A DNA stretch of 64,000 bases from Janibacter corallicola NBRC 107790 (GTDB taxonomy: Bacteria > Actinomycetota > Actinomycetes > Actinomycetales > Dermatophilaceae): assembly GCF_001570965.1 (NCBI RefSeq), contig NZ_BCSR01000002.1, forward strand, positions 62,001 through 126,000, given 5' to 3'. The notes under the pieces were generated by a model. It saw nothing but the letters and a program-made list of their open reading frames with translations, was not told where the DNA came from and made no database searches. Both the position numbers and the translations under genes were made by a program. Positions 24,056 through 32,841 of this stretch are shown piece after piece; position 1 is the first letter of the stretch; each line of letters begins with the position of its first letter.

Positions 24056-25131
24056 TGGGGCGCATCCACGAGACGGTCAAGGCCCTCCACCCGGGGTCCT
24101 TCGCCTTCGTCATGGCTACGGGCATCGTCTCGATCGGCATGGGCCAGCAGGGCTTCACGCTGATCTCGCGCGCCCTGCTGGGCATCGCCGTGCTCGCCTG
24201 GGTGCTCCTGATCGTCGCGACCGTGCTGCGCCTGGTGGGCCACCGCGACCGGGTCGTGGCCGACCTGCGCGACCCCGTCGTGGCGTTCGGCTTCTTCACC
24301 CTCGTCGCGGGGACCGACGTCGTCGCGACCCGGCTCGTGGAGCACCACTGGCAGACGAGCGCGGTGATGCTCGCCTTCGCCGCGATCGTCGGGATCCCGC
24401 TCGGGTACGCCGTGCCGTGGGCGGCCGTGCTCTCGCGGGCCGACCGACCGGTGCTGCGGCACGTCAACGGCACCTGGTTCATCTGGGTCGTCGCGAGCCA
24501 GTCGGTGGCGACCACCGCCGCCAGCATCGAGCCGCACGTGGGCGCCGGCCGGGCGGAGGTGGCCACCCTCGCGGTGGCGGCCTGGGCGGTGGGTGTCGTG
24601 CTCTACGCGGCCTGCGCGGTCTTCGTCTCGCTGCGCGTCATGCTGTACCCGATCACGCCGGCCGACCTGAACCCGCCCTACTGGGTGTCGATGGGGGCGA
24701 TGGCCATCACCGTCGTCGCCGGGGCGAAGGTCGTCGAGATGACCCCGACACCGATCGTCACGGCCACCTCCGGGCTCATCTCCGGGCTGCTCGTGCTCGG
24801 CTGGGCGTGGGCGACCTGGCTGATCCCGGTCCTCTTCGCGATCGGCCTGTGGCGGCACTGGTGGCACCGCATCCCGCTCGCCTACGAGGCGACCTGGTGG
24901 AGCATCGTCTTCCCCCTCGGCATGTACGCCGTCGCCAGCATGTACATCGGCGGGGCGGACGCCCTCCCGCTCGTGGAGTCGATCGGCGCCGCGTGGCTGT
25001 GGGTCGGGGCCGCGGCGTGGCTCTTCGCGGCGGTCTCGATGGCGCGTTCCTGGCTCCGGCCGGGTGGTGCCGGGGGAGTACGGTCCGGACATGGCGACGA
25101 CAACCCAGGTGCACATCAGGTCGGTCCGTGA
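24055..25131 (+). CDS. TDT/SLAC1-family transporter (dicarboxylate/tellurite-resistance type)
   Basis: A 358-residue membrane protein with about ten helices. It begins KALHPGSFAFVMATGIVSIG, the typical start of TDT family members (Mae1, TehA, SLAC1), which move C4-dicarboxylates, sulfite or anions. The substrate cannot be told. The ATG overlaps the DinB stop as TGATG. The reading frame continues past the last helix through a tail (GGVRSGHGDDNPGAHQ) that overlaps the start and promoter of the downstream DUF488 gene. Confidence 0.85.
   Translation: MGRIHETVKALHPGSFAFVMATGIVSIGMGQQGFTLISRALLGIAVLAWVLLIVATVLRLVGHRDRVVADLRDPVVAFGFFTLVAGTDVVATRLVEHHWQTSAVMLAFAAIVGIPLGYAVPWAAVLSRADRPVLRHVNGTWFIWVVASQSVATTAASIEPHVGAGRAEVATLAVAAWAVGVVLYAACAVFVSLRVMLYPITPADLNPPYWVSMGAMAITVVAGAKVVEMTPTPIVTATSGLISGLLVLGWAWATWLIPVLFAIGLWRHWWHRIPLAYEATWWSIVFPLGMYAVASMYIGGADALPLVESIGAAWLWVGAAAWLFAAVSMARSWLRPGGAGGVRSGHGDDNPGAHQVGP
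25079..25084 (+). promoter_or_regulatory. -10 box of a leaderless promoter inside the TDT gene
   Basis: TACGGT, 6 bases before the ATG at 25091, embedded in the 3' end of the transporter gene. Confidence 0.45.
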
Positions 25132-25447
25132 CGAGCCCGCCGACGGGGACGGCTTCCGGGTCCTCGTCGACCGCATCTGGCCGCGCGGGGTGAGCAAGGA
25201 GGCGGCCGCCCTCGACGAGTGGCTCAAGGACGTCGGCCCCTCGAACGACCTCCGACAGTGGTTCGGCCACGACCCGGAGAAGTTCGAGGAGTTCGCGAAG
25301 CGCTACGAGCAGGAGCTCGCGGACAACGACGAGTGGCGGACCCTGCAGCAGCTGGTGGCGGAGCACGGCCGGGTGACCCTGCTCTTCGGGGCCAAGGACC
25401 GCGAGCACAACCAGGCCGTCGTGCTGCGGGACCTGCTGACCCGCTAA
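25091..25447 (+). CDS. DUF488-family protein
   Basis: A 118-residue protein with the DUF488 core RVLVDRIWPRGVSKEAA, then EWLKDVGPSNDLRQWFGHDP, and a C-terminal VTLLFGAKDREHNQAVVL. The family is widespread and uncharacterised; the LLFGAKD loop resembles a phosphate-binding strand. Its first 14 codons overlap the end of the TDT transporter gene. A TACGGT -10 box six bases upstream of the ATG gives it its own promoter. Confidence 0.9.
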   Translation: MATTTQVHIRSVRDEPADGDGFRVLVDRIWPRGVSKEAAALDEWLKDVGPSNDLRQWFGHDPEKFEEFAKRYEQELADNDEWRTLQQLVAEHGRVTLLFGAKDREHNQAVVLRDLLTR

Positions 25448-25484
25448 GCGCCCCGGCTCGCCCGTTGACCCGCGCCGATCCGGC

Positions 25485-26693
25485 TCAGCCGACCTCGTCG
25501 TCGACGAAGACCGGACGGGAGACCCGCAGCCCGGAGATCGTGATGCCGGGCCCGAGGAGGATCAGCACGACGAGGGGCACGGCCCAGCCGCCGGTGCTGT
25601 CGTGCAGCAGGCCGATGATGAAGGGGAAGACACCGGCGAGCAGGTAGCCCACCGGCTGGACGAAGCCGGACAGCTGCGCGGTCACGTGCGAGTGCCGGCT
25701 GCGCGCGGTGATGAGCGCGATCGCCGCCGGGAAGGCGAAGCCCGAGATGCCGAGCAGGATCGCCCACAGCCACGGCGCCGAGGCGGGGGCGAGGAGCAGG
25801 CCGAGGTATCCCAGCGAGGCGAAGCCGCCGAAGGCGATCATCCACCGGGAGATGTCCGGCGACCGGTCGATGATCGTCGGCATGATCAGGCCCCCGATGA
25901 TGCCCATCCCGGTCACGATCGACATGTAGACCCCGGACGTCGCCTGGGAGATGCCGGCGTCCCGGTAGATCTGCGGCAGCCACCCGAACTGGATGTAGGC
26001 ATTGGCCGACTGGATGCCGAAGAGTGCGGTCAGGGCGATCGCGGTGGGGGAGCGGCCGAGCCGCAGGCTGGGGGTCTCGGTGTCGGTGCGGCGGTGCACC
26101 CGGTCCCGGGCGGCGACGACAAGCCAGGGCAGCAGCGCCACGAAGGCCACCACGCCCCACAGGCCCAGGGCGGGGCGCCACCCACCGGGGAGGGAGTGGG
26201 CGACGGGCGTGGCGATGAGCGGTGCGACGGCGCCGCCCACGGTCAGCCCCATGCTGTAGATGGTCATGAGCTGGACCTCGCGCCGGCCGTTCGAGTGGCG
26301 CTTGATCCACGCCGGGACGAGGACGTTGCCCAGCCCCATGCCGGCCAGCCCGAGGGTGGAGAGCAGCAGGAAGATCGCCGCGGAGTCCGTCGTGACCCGG
26401 ATCAGCAGGGTGAGGACCATCGCCACGAGGCCGAACATGATGCCCCGGGAGAGACCGACCCGCCGGGCCAGCGCCACCGCGCCGGCACCGGCCACGGCGA
26501 AGGTCAGGCCGGGGAGCGAGGTCAGCGCGCCGGCCGCGGCGCTGCCCATCCCCAGGGTCTGGCCGACCTCCTCCAGCAGCGGCCCGATGGAGGTCGCCCC
26601 GGGGCGCAGGTTGACCGAGATGAGCGCGACCGCGAGGAAGGTCAGCCACACGCCGAAGCGGGGATTCGTCCCCGGAACGTCCTGGCTGCTCAC
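25485..26693 (-). CDS. MFS transporter, CynX/NimT family
   Basis: A 402-residue, 12-helix transporter beginning with the family-typical FLAVALISVNLRPGATSIGP, followed by GSAAAGALTSLPGLTF. CynX/NimT members export or import small anions and drug-like compounds (cyanate, nitroimidazole); the substrate is unknown. It starts at GTG 26693, with TAGACA 6 bases upstream as a weak -10 candidate. It is convergent with the DUF488 gene. Confidence 0.88.
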   Translation of the reverse strand: MSSQDVPGTNPRFGVWLTFLAVALISVNLRPGATSIGPLLEEVGQTLGMGSAAAGALTSLPGLTFAVAGAGAVALARRVGLSRGIMFGLVAMVLTLLIRVTTDSAAIFLLLSTLGLAGMGLGNVLVPAWIKRHSNGRREVQLMTIYSMGLTVGGAVAPLIATPVAHSLPGGWRPALGLWGVVAFVALLPWLVVAARDRVHRRTDTETPSLRLGRSPTAIALTALFGIQSANAYIQFGWLPQIYRDAGISQATSGVYMSIVTGMGIIGGLIMPTIIDRSPDISRWMIAFGGFASLGYLGLLLAPASAPWLWAILLGISGFAFPAAIALITARSRHSHVTAQLSGFVQPVGYLLAGVFPFIIGLLHDSTGGWAVPLVVLILLGPGITISGLRVSRPVFVDDEVG

Positions 26694-26751
26694 GTCCGGT
26701 GTCTATCACCCACAGGCACTGGTCGGCACATCCGTCCCGCGGGGCAGCCCG

Positions 26752-26757
26752 TAGGAT
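26752..26757 (+). promoter_or_regulatory. -10 box of a probable leaderless promoter (deaminase)
   Basis: TAGGAT, 8 bases before the ATG at 26766. Confidence 0.5.
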
Positions 26758-26765
26758 CACCGGCG

Positions 26766-27221
26766 ATGACCAGCGCACCCGCCGTCCCGCCCGCGCCGGT
26801 CCCCGGCTGGGACGAGTACTTCCTCGGCATCGCCGACGCCGTCGCGGCCCGGGCCAAGTGCACCCGCCGCCGGGTCGGTGCGGTGCTGACGATCGAGCAC
26901 CGCATCATCGCGACCGGCTACAACGGCGCTGCGCCCGGCGAGCCCGACTGCCTCGAGGGCGCGTGCCCCCGTGGGCGGCTGGACTACGACACGGTCCCGG
27001 GACTGGGCGACTACGACCGGCCCGGGACCCCCGGTTTCTGCATCGCCATCCATGCCGAGGTCAATGCCCTGCTCTTCGCCACGAGGGACACGAAGGGGGC
27101 CACGGCCTACATCACGGACCAGCCCTGCCCGGGGTGCCGGAAGGCGCTGGCGGCGGCGGGGATCGTGCGCGCGGTGTGGCCGGGCGGGGACTTCGACCGG
27201 CACGGACTCACCGACTGGTGA
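26766..27221 (+). CDS. dCMP deaminase-family zinc enzyme
   Basis: A 151-residue cytidine/deoxycytidylate deaminase-like protein. The zinc site is complete: HAEVNALLFA supplies the histidine and the catalytic glutamate, and PCPGCRKAL supplies two cysteines. An insertion with DCLEGACPRGRLDYD between the core strands adds two more cysteines. It probably deaminates dCMP to dUMP or acts on a related base. It has its own leaderless-type promoter and is followed 42 bases later by the universal stress protein gene. Confidence 0.88.
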   Translation: MTSAPAVPPAPVPGWDEYFLGIADAVAARAKCTRRRVGAVLTIEHRIIATGYNGAAPGEPDCLEGACPRGRLDYDTVPGLGDYDRPGTPGFCIAIHAEVNALLFATRDTKGATAYITDQPCPGCRKALAAAGIVRAVWPGGDFDRHGLTDW

Positions 27222-27263
27222 GTTCCCCTTCCGCGGCCCGGTGGGGGATGGGATGCTGCGACC

Positions 27264-28178
27264 ATGGTCGACGAAGTGAGCATCGATGACACCCCGACAC
27301 CGGCCGGCGCGATCGTCGCCGGTCTCGACGGCAGCCACCGCGACCCCGCGGTCCTGGCCTGGGCGGCCACCCGGGCGCGTGACCTGGGCGCCCCGTTGCA
27401 CTTGGTGCACGCCGTCGACCTCGGGACACCGCTGTCCGCGTACGGGGAGCTGCTCACCAGCCCCGACATCGTGGACAAGGTCGAGGAGGAGTCGACCCGC
27501 GTCGTCACGGACGCGCGGGAGATCGTGACCCGGGACCACCCCGACCTCGCCCTCACCTCTGCCATGCCGACCGGGTCACCGGCCGGCGCGATCATCACGG
27601 CGTCCGAGGGCGCGCACGAGCTCGTCGTGGGGTCCGCCCGCAAGAACCGCGCCGAGCGCGTCGTCCTCGGGACGACCTCGCTCAGCGTCGTCGCGCACGC
27701 ACCGTGCCCCGTGGTGCTCGTCCCGCAGGGGGCCTCGCTCGCGGGTGACGGCCGGATCGTCGTCGGCGTCGACGGCAGCCAGCACAGCCGACTCGCCTTC
27801 GAGTTCGCGATGGACACGGCCCGGGCCCTCGGCGGATCGGTCACGACCGTCACCTCGTGGAACGTCGAGGTCGTCGACGGGGTGGTCGTCACCGAGCCCG
27901 ACACGGAGCAGTGGCAGCGGGTGGAGCGCCGCTACGGCGCCATGGCCCAGGACACGATCGCCGCGATCCGCGCGCAGTACCCGGAGGTGCCGGTGGAGGT
28001 GCGGGTCATGCACGGGCGGGCCGCCGAGTCGATCACGAGCGTCGGCGACGGCGCGGGCCTCGTCGTCATCGGCTCCCGTGGCCGCGGCGGCTTCCGGGGG
28101 ATGCTGCTCGGCTCGGTCACCCAGCGGGTGCTCGCCCTGGCCACCTGCCCCGTGGCGGTGCTGCACCACCGCGGCTGA
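27264..28178 (+). CDS. tandem universal stress protein
   Basis: A 304-residue protein made of two UspA domains. Domain 1 starts AIVAGLDGSHRDPAVLAWA and ends ERVVLGTTSLSVVAHAPCPV. Domain 2 starts RIVVGVDGSQHSRLAFEFA and ends with the full ATP-binding motif GSRGRGGFRGMLLGSVTQRV. The first domain's equivalent loop (GSARKNRAERVVLG) is less canonical, so only the second may bind ATP well. Such proteins respond to stress, hypoxia and growth arrest. A weak -10 (GATGCT) lies 6 bases before the ATG. Confidence 0.93.
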   Translation: MVDEVSIDDTPTPAGAIVAGLDGSHRDPAVLAWAATRARDLGAPLHLVHAVDLGTPLSAYGELLTSPDIVDKVEEESTRVVTDAREIVTRDHPDLALTSAMPTGSPAGAIITASEGAHELVVGSARKNRAERVVLGTTSLSVVAHAPCPVVLVPQGASLAGDGRIVVGVDGSQHSRLAFEFAMDTARALGGSVTTVTSWNVEVVDGVVVTEPDTEQWQRVERRYGAMAQDTIAAIRAQYPEVPVEVRVMHGRAAESITSVGDGAGLVVIGSRGRGGFRGMLLGSVTQRVLALATCPVAVLHHRG

Positions 28179-28191
28179 GGCGAGGCCGCGG
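28169..28191. terminator. hairpin between convergent genes
   Basis: CCGCGGC (28169-28175) and GCCGCGG (28185-28191) pair perfectly around a 9-base loop, overlapping the stop of the stress protein gene and 9 bases from the stop of the convergent hydrolase. It could end both transcripts. Confidence 0.4.
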
Positions 28192-28199
28192 GTGGCGGC

Positions 28200-28889
28200 T
28201 CAGTGCCGGGCCCAGAAGTCCCGCATCGCCGCCATGCCCTCCTCGGTGTCCTGGGGGCGGTGCCCGGCGCGGGGGAGGACGAGGCGCTCGGCTCCCTTCG
28301 CCGCCAGCGCGGCCGCGACCTCCTCGTACATGCTGCGCTCCTCGCCGGTGATGACGAGCGTCGGCACGATCCTGGGGGTGTCGCCGCGCAGGTCCACCTC
28401 CCAGGGCGCGGGTGTGGTGCGGATCCGGGCGGCGACCTGCTCGGCCTTGTCCGTGTCCAGGTCGGGCGGCGCATCGCCCATGCCGGCCGCGAAGCGGGCG
28501 AGGAACTCCGGCCCGTCGACATCCGGGTCGTCGGCGACGGCGAAGACGGGGGCCATCGCCCGCACGTGCCGCTCGACGTAGCGGCCGCCGCGGGCCAGGT
28601 CGTAGCAGGCGGGCTCGATGAGCACGAGGCTGCGCAGCCGGTCGGGGCGCCGCTGGGCGGCCAGCACCGCGGTCACGGTGCCGTAGGAGTGCCCGACGAC
28701 GTGACCGGGGGTGGTGAGCAGGTCGATGACCCGGTCGGCGTCGCGCTCGGGCTGGTCCGAGGTGCCGGTGCGCTCCAGGAAGACGTGGTCCGGGGCGGCC
28801 TCCTGCGCCGGCAGCGGCCAGGCCCGGGCGCCGCTGCGCCCCCGCCCGTGGATGAAGACCGTCCTGGCGCGGGGGGTGATCATCGGCAT
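28200..28889 (-). CDS. alpha/beta hydrolase
   Basis: A 229-residue hydrolase. The oxyanion segment is TVFIHGRGRSG, the nucleophile elbow is GHSYGT with the serine, and the C-terminal histidine is in PRAGHRPQDTEEG. The acid is probably in the TLVITGEERSMYEE strand-loop. It probably cleaves an ester or amide; the substrate is unknown. The ATG at 28889 has GAGGAGG five bases upstream. It overlaps the end of the pirin gene by 10 bases, so the two form an operon. Confidence 0.85.
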   Translation of the reverse strand: MPMITPRARTVFIHGRGRSGARAWPLPAQEAAPDHVFLERTGTSDQPERDADRVIDLLTTPGHVVGHSYGTVTAVLAAQRRPDRLRSLVLIEPACYDLARGGRYVERHVRAMAPVFAVADDPDVDGPEFLARFAAGMGDAPPDLDTDKAEQVAARIRTTPAPWEVDLRGDTPRIVPTLVITGEERSMYEEVAAALAAKGAERLVLPRAGHRPQDTEEGMAAMRDFWARH

Positions 28890-29806
28890 GCGGGCCTCCT
28901 CGGTCGCAGCCGTCCTCCAGGCAGCGAGGGCGCGGGCATCGGCCCCGGCGCGCCGGCGGGGACGGGGCCGAAGCGCCGCTCGGCCGGCGGCTCGGGTCCG
29001 GTCTCGGCCAGCCAGGCCTCGCGGGCCAGCACGATCTCCTCGTGGCTGCGCCCGACGAAGCCCCACCACATGACGATGGGCTCGGCCAGGGGTTCGCCGC
29101 CGAGCACGAGCACCCGGCAGCCTCCGGCCGAGGTGAGCCGCAGCTGCTCCCGGCCGGGTGGGAGGTAGCCGACCTCGCCGGGACCGACCGGGTCGCCGGC
29201 GAGGGTGACGTCGCCGGCGTCGAGGAGCACCGCGTGCTCGTGGCCCGTCGGCACGTCGAGCACGATCTCGGCATCGGCGTCCAGGAGCAGCTCGGCACCG
29301 AGCAGCGGGGTGGGGGTGAGGACCGGTGACTCGATGTCCAGGAGCCGCCCGAGGAAGACATAGGCGATGCCACCCGGCACGTACATCGGCTCGGGGACGT
29401 GGTGGACGAAGCCCGGCTCGGTGTCGGAGAGGTGCTCGGGCAGCACGAACCACAGCCGGACACCGTGCAGCGTCTCGGCGCCGGGCGCGGAGCGCTCGAA
29501 CTGGCTCACCCCGCGGCCGGAGGTGGTCAGGCCCAGCTCGCCGGGGCGGACGAGGGCGCGGCTGCCGGTGGAGTCGCCGTGCTCCAGCTCCCCGGAGAAG
29601 AGCCACGAGACCGTCGCCAGCGAGGTGTGCGGGTGGACCGGCACCTCGAGGCCGCCGGCGGGGACCTCGTGGGGGCCGTAGTGGTCCAGCAGGCACCAGG
29701 CACCGACGTGACGCCGGTGGCGCGAAGGGAGCGTGCGCGAGGCCGCCACCCCGGAGGGGTGTCCCGGGGGAACCTCCCGCGGCGCCACGATCTGCAGGTC
29801 GCTCAC
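28880..29806 (-). CDS. pirin-family protein
   Basis: A 308-residue bicupin. The N-terminal cupin carries the metal ligands in VPVHPHTSLATVSWLFSGEL followed by EHGDSTGS (two His, one His and Glu), as in iron-binding pirins with quercetinase-like activity. The C-terminal cupin is followed by a helix GRSHEEIVLAREAWL. The GTG at 29806 (VSDLQIVAPREVP) is chosen because a TAGCAT -10 box lies 7 bases upstream; the frame stays open to 29824. It is first in an operon with the alpha/beta hydrolase. Confidence 0.9.
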   Translation of the reverse strand: MSDLQIVAPREVPPGHPSGVAASRTLPSRHRRHVGAWCLLDHYGPHEVPAGGLEVPVHPHTSLATVSWLFSGELEHGDSTGSRALVRPGELGLTTSGRGVSQFERSAPGAETLHGVRLWFVLPEHLSDTEPGFVHHVPEPMYVPGGIAYVFLGRLLDIESPVLTPTPLLGAELLLDADAEIVLDVPTGHEHAVLLDAGDVTLAGDPVGPGEVGYLPPGREQLRLTSAGGCRVLVLGGEPLAEPIVMWWGFVGRSHEEIVLAREAWLAETGPEPPAERRFGPVPAGAPGPMPAPSLPGGRLRPRRPACR

Positions 29807-29813
29807 ACCGGCG

Positions 29814-29819
29814 ATGCTA
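29814..29819 (-). promoter_or_regulatory. -10 box of a probable leaderless promoter (pirin)
   Basis: Minus-strand TAGCAT, 7 bases before the GTG at 29806. Confidence 0.5.
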
Positions 29820-29824
29820 CCCAC

Positions 29825-30102
29825 CCGGAGCGCTGGGGCTCACGGCCATCGCCTCGAGGTACCCCGACCGCAAGGTTTTCGCGATTCGAGGGATAACCCT
29901 GCATCTCCTGCGACGAGTCGGTGTCAGGTCACCAAAGAGTCACAGTTGTGTCTCACCCCACACCTAGTCGTGGTCTTCAACGCCCAACGGGTCTTAGATG
30001 TTCCGAGCAGCCGCTGATGCGCTGCTCACCAGGAGGTGGAGCCGGGAGAAGCCGGTGACGCCGGTTCACCCGCCCACGGGCGGCAGACGTAGGAGGACAT
30101 CC
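29825..30102 (+). other. leader and promoter region of the peptide transporter operon
   Basis: A 278-base non-coding stretch, less GC-rich than its surroundings, with no supported ORF. A small hairpin (CCGCCC-N2-GGGCGG, about 30070-30083) sits just ahead of the AGGAGG ribosome site at 30091-30096. The promoter could not be fixed; TTAGAT near 29994 is one -10 candidate. Confidence 0.45.
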
Positions 30103-31755
30103 ATGCGAGTGAAGTCTCGCTCGATGGCAGTTGCCAGTATCTCGGCGGTCGCGCTCCTCGCGACCGCGTGCGGCGGCAGCAGCGATGACGGTGGCGGCGG
30201 CGAGGGTGGCTCGGGCGGCGAGGTCGTCGTCAACGGCTGCACCCCGGAGAACCCGTTGGTCGCGGGCAACACGGCCGAGACCTGTGGCGGCAACGTGCTG
30301 GACACCATCACAGCCAAGCTCATCCACTACGACTCCAAGACCGCCGAGCCGGAGATGGACATCGCCAAGTCCATCGACACCAAGGACAACCAGCACTTCA
30401 CGGTCAAGCTCAAGAAGGGCTACAAGTTCCACGACGGCACCGAGGTCAAGGCCAAGAACTTCGTCGACGCCTGGAACTACACCGCCTACGGCCCGAACGC
30501 GCAGCAGGGCTCCTACTTCTTCGAGCCCATCAAGGGCTATGCGGACACCCAGTGCACCGGTGACGACGAGGAGGACCCCTGCAAGGGCAGCGGCAACAAG
30601 GCCAAGAGCAAGAAGCTGAGCGGCCTGAAGGTCGTCGACGACCACACCTTCACCATCGAGACCACCGAGAAGGTCTCCAACCTGCCGCTGCGCCTGGGTT
30701 ACACCGCCTTCGCCCCGCAGCCGGACTCCTTCTTCAAGGACCCGGAGAAGGCCGGCCAGAACCCGGTCGCCGCCGGCCCCTACAAGTTCGACTCCTGGAC
30801 CAAGAACCAGTCGATCAAGCTGAGCAAGTTCGACGACTACTCCGGTGAGTTCGGCGGCAAGGCCGACAAGATCACCTTCAAGATCTTCAAGACCCAGGAG
30901 GCGGCCTACACCGCTCTCCTCGGCGGCGAGATCGACATCATCGACCAGGTCCCGAGCAACGCCCTCGTCGGCGACAAGTTCAAGTCCGACCTCGGCGACG
31001 GCAAGTACCTCGAGGAGCCGAACTCCACCTCGCAGTGGGTCGGGATGAACCCGCACGTCGACAAGAAGCTCTCCGACGTCAACGTCCGGCGCGCGATCTC
31101 GATGGCGATCGACCGCAAGACGATCACCAAGCAGATCTTCGACGGCGCCTACGAGCCCTCCACCGGCGTGGTCTCCCCCGTGGTCGACGGCTTCAAGAAG
31201 GGACAGTGCGGCGAGTACTGCACCTTCGACCCGGCCAAGGCCAAGAAGCTGCTCAAGAAGGGTGGCGGCTACGACGGCAAGCTGGAGCTCACCTACAACG
31301 GTGACGGCGGCCACAAGGAGTGGACCGAGGCGGTCTGCAACCAGATCAAGAACAACATCGGCATCAACTGCGTCGCCACCCCGACGGTGGACTTCGCGAC
31401 GATGCTGACCAAGCTCGGCAAGAACGAGCTCAAGGGCATGTGGCGCATGGGCTGGGTCATGGACTACCCCTCGATCGAGAACTACCTGACCCCGATCTTC
31501 AGCAAGGGCGCGTCCTCGAACTACTACCAGTACGACAACCCGGAGTTCGAGAAGCTGCTGAAGCAGGCTGCAGCGGCGGACGACCAGGAGGAGGCCAACA
31601 AGCTCTACCAGAAGGCTGAGCGGGTCCTCGAGAAGGACATGGTCGCCATCCCGCTGTGGTACGGCAAGGCCATCATGGGCTGGTCCGACGACGTCGACAA
31701 CGTCAAGTCCGACCCCTTCGGCAACCCGGTGCTCAACGAGGTGACCGTCAACTGA
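30103..31755 (+). CDS. oppA: oligopeptide ABC transporter, substrate-binding lipoprotein
   Basis: A 550-residue SBP_bac_5 family protein. A lipoprotein signal peptide ends in the lipobox LLATAC, so C23 is lipidated and anchors it to the outer face of the membrane; a Ser/Gly-rich linker (GGSSDDGGGGEGGSGG) follows. It captures peptides for the permease encoded downstream. Conserved stretches include KGYKFHDGTEVKAKNFVDAW and NVRRAISMAIDRKTI. At least eight further cysteines are spread over the mature protein and may form disulfides. AGGAGG lies six bases before the ATG. A very strong hairpin separates it from oppB. Confidence 0.93.
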   Translation: MRVKSRSMAVASISAVALLATACGGSSDDGGGGEGGSGGEVVVNGCTPENPLVAGNTAETCGGNVLDTITAKLIHYDSKTAEPEMDIAKSIDTKDNQHFTVKLKKGYKFHDGTEVKAKNFVDAWNYTAYGPNAQQGSYFFEPIKGYADTQCTGDDEEDPCKGSGNKAKSKKLSGLKVVDDHTFTIETTEKVSNLPLRLGYTAFAPQPDSFFKDPEKAGQNPVAAGPYKFDSWTKNQSIKLSKFDDYSGEFGGKADKITFKIFKTQEAAYTALLGGEIDIIDQVPSNALVGDKFKSDLGDGKYLEEPNSTSQWVGMNPHVDKKLSDVNVRRAISMAIDRKTITKQIFDGAYEPSTGVVSPVVDGFKKGQCGEYCTFDPAKAKKLLKKGGGYDGKLELTYNGDGGHKEWTEAVCNQIKNNIGINCVATPTVDFATMLTKLGKNELKGMWRMGWVMDYPSIENYLTPIFSKGASSNYYQYDNPEFEKLLKQAAAADDQEEANKLYQKAERVLEKDMVAIPLWYGKAIMGWSDDVDNVKSDPFGNPVLNEVTVN

Positions 31756-31785
31756 TCCAGCCGCTGGTCCAGGACCGGCGCACCC

Positions 31786-31821
31786 GCCGTCGGCCGGCCA
31801 CCCACGTGGCCGGCCGACGGC
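31786..31821 (+). terminator. intercistronic hairpin between oppA and oppB
   Basis: A perfect 16-base stem (31786-31801 and 31806-31821) with a 4-base loop, almost entirely G/C. It would end most transcripts after oppA and protect their 3' ends, giving more binding protein than permease. No T-run follows. Confidence 0.7.
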
Positions 31822-31914
31822 CTTCCCACGAGAGGGCCGTTGCCGCACAAGGCAATGGGTTACCCTCTGCCGGCGCCCCAGAGCGGTGGCACCCGAATTT
31901 ACAAGGAGGTGAAC

Positions 31915-32841
31915 GTGAGCAAATACATCATCCGGCGACTGCTCCAGATGATCCCGGTCATCATCGGGGCCACGTTCCTGATCTACGCCATGGTCTTTGC
32001 CATGCCGGGGGACCCCACGGCCGGCAAGTGTGGTGAACGTCCCTGCCCGCCCGCCTACGTGGCGGCCTTCAACGAGAAGTACAACCTCGACGACCCGCTG
32101 GTGATCCAGTACGGCAAGTACATGGGCAACGTGCTCCAGGGCGACTTCGGCGAGAACCAGTACGGCATCCCGGTCTCCGAGGACCTGAAGAACCGCTTCA
32201 CCGTCACCGGTGAGCTCGCGGTCCTGGCCCTGATCGTGGAGGGGGTCATCGGTATCGCCGCGGGCGTGCTCGCCGGCCTGCGGCGGGGCGGATTCATCGA
32301 CAACCTCGTGCTCGTGAGCACCCTCATCGTCATCTCGGTGCCCATCTTCGTCACCGGCTTCGTGCTGCAGTACGTCCTCGGCCTGAACCTGGAGATCGTC
32401 CCCGCGCTCGTCGGGTCCGATCCGACCTTCATGAGCCTGTTGCTGCCCGGTGTCGTCCTGGGCTCGTTGTCGATGGCCTACATCGCCCGACTGATGCGCA
32501 GCAACATCGGTGAGAACGTCAAGTCCGACTACGTGCGCACCGCCAAGGCCAAGGGGCTCTCCCAGGGGCGCATCATCGGGGTGCACACGCTGCGCAACTC
32601 GATGATCCCGGTGATCACCTTCATGGGATACGACTTCGGCGCCCTGCTCGGCGGCGCGATCGTCACCGAGGGCATCTTCAACATCCACGGCGTCGGCGGC
32701 TACATCTTCGAGGGGATCCACAACCGGGACGGCATGGCCGTCGTGGGCGCGGTGACCGCGCTGGTCATCGTCTACCTCATCGTCAACCTCATCGTCGACC
32801 TGCTCTACGGCGTACTCGACCCCAGGATCAGCCATGACTGA
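31915..32841 (+). CDS. oppB: oligopeptide ABC transporter permease, OppB type
   Basis: A 308-residue integral membrane protein with about six helices. It begins SKYIIRRLLQMIPVIIGATF, the standard OppB/DppB N-terminus. The EAA loop that docks on the ATPases is visible as DYVRTAKAKGLSQGRIIGVH. With OppC it forms the channel for imported peptides. It starts at GTG 31915 with AAGGAGG five bases upstream. Its stop overlaps the oppC start by 8 bases. Confidence 0.95.
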   Translation: MSKYIIRRLLQMIPVIIGATFLIYAMVFAMPGDPTAGKCGERPCPPAYVAAFNEKYNLDDPLVIQYGKYMGNVLQGDFGENQYGIPVSEDLKNRFTVTGELAVLALIVEGVIGIAAGVLAGLRRGGFIDNLVLVSTLIVISVPIFVTGFVLQYVLGLNLEIVPALVGSDPTFMSLLLPGVVLGSLSMAYIARLMRSNIGENVKSDYVRTAKAKGLSQGRIIGVHTLRNSMIPVITFMGYDFGALLGGAIVTEGIFNIHGVGGYIFEGIHNRDGMAVVGAVTALVIVYLIVNLIVDLLYGVLDPRISHD

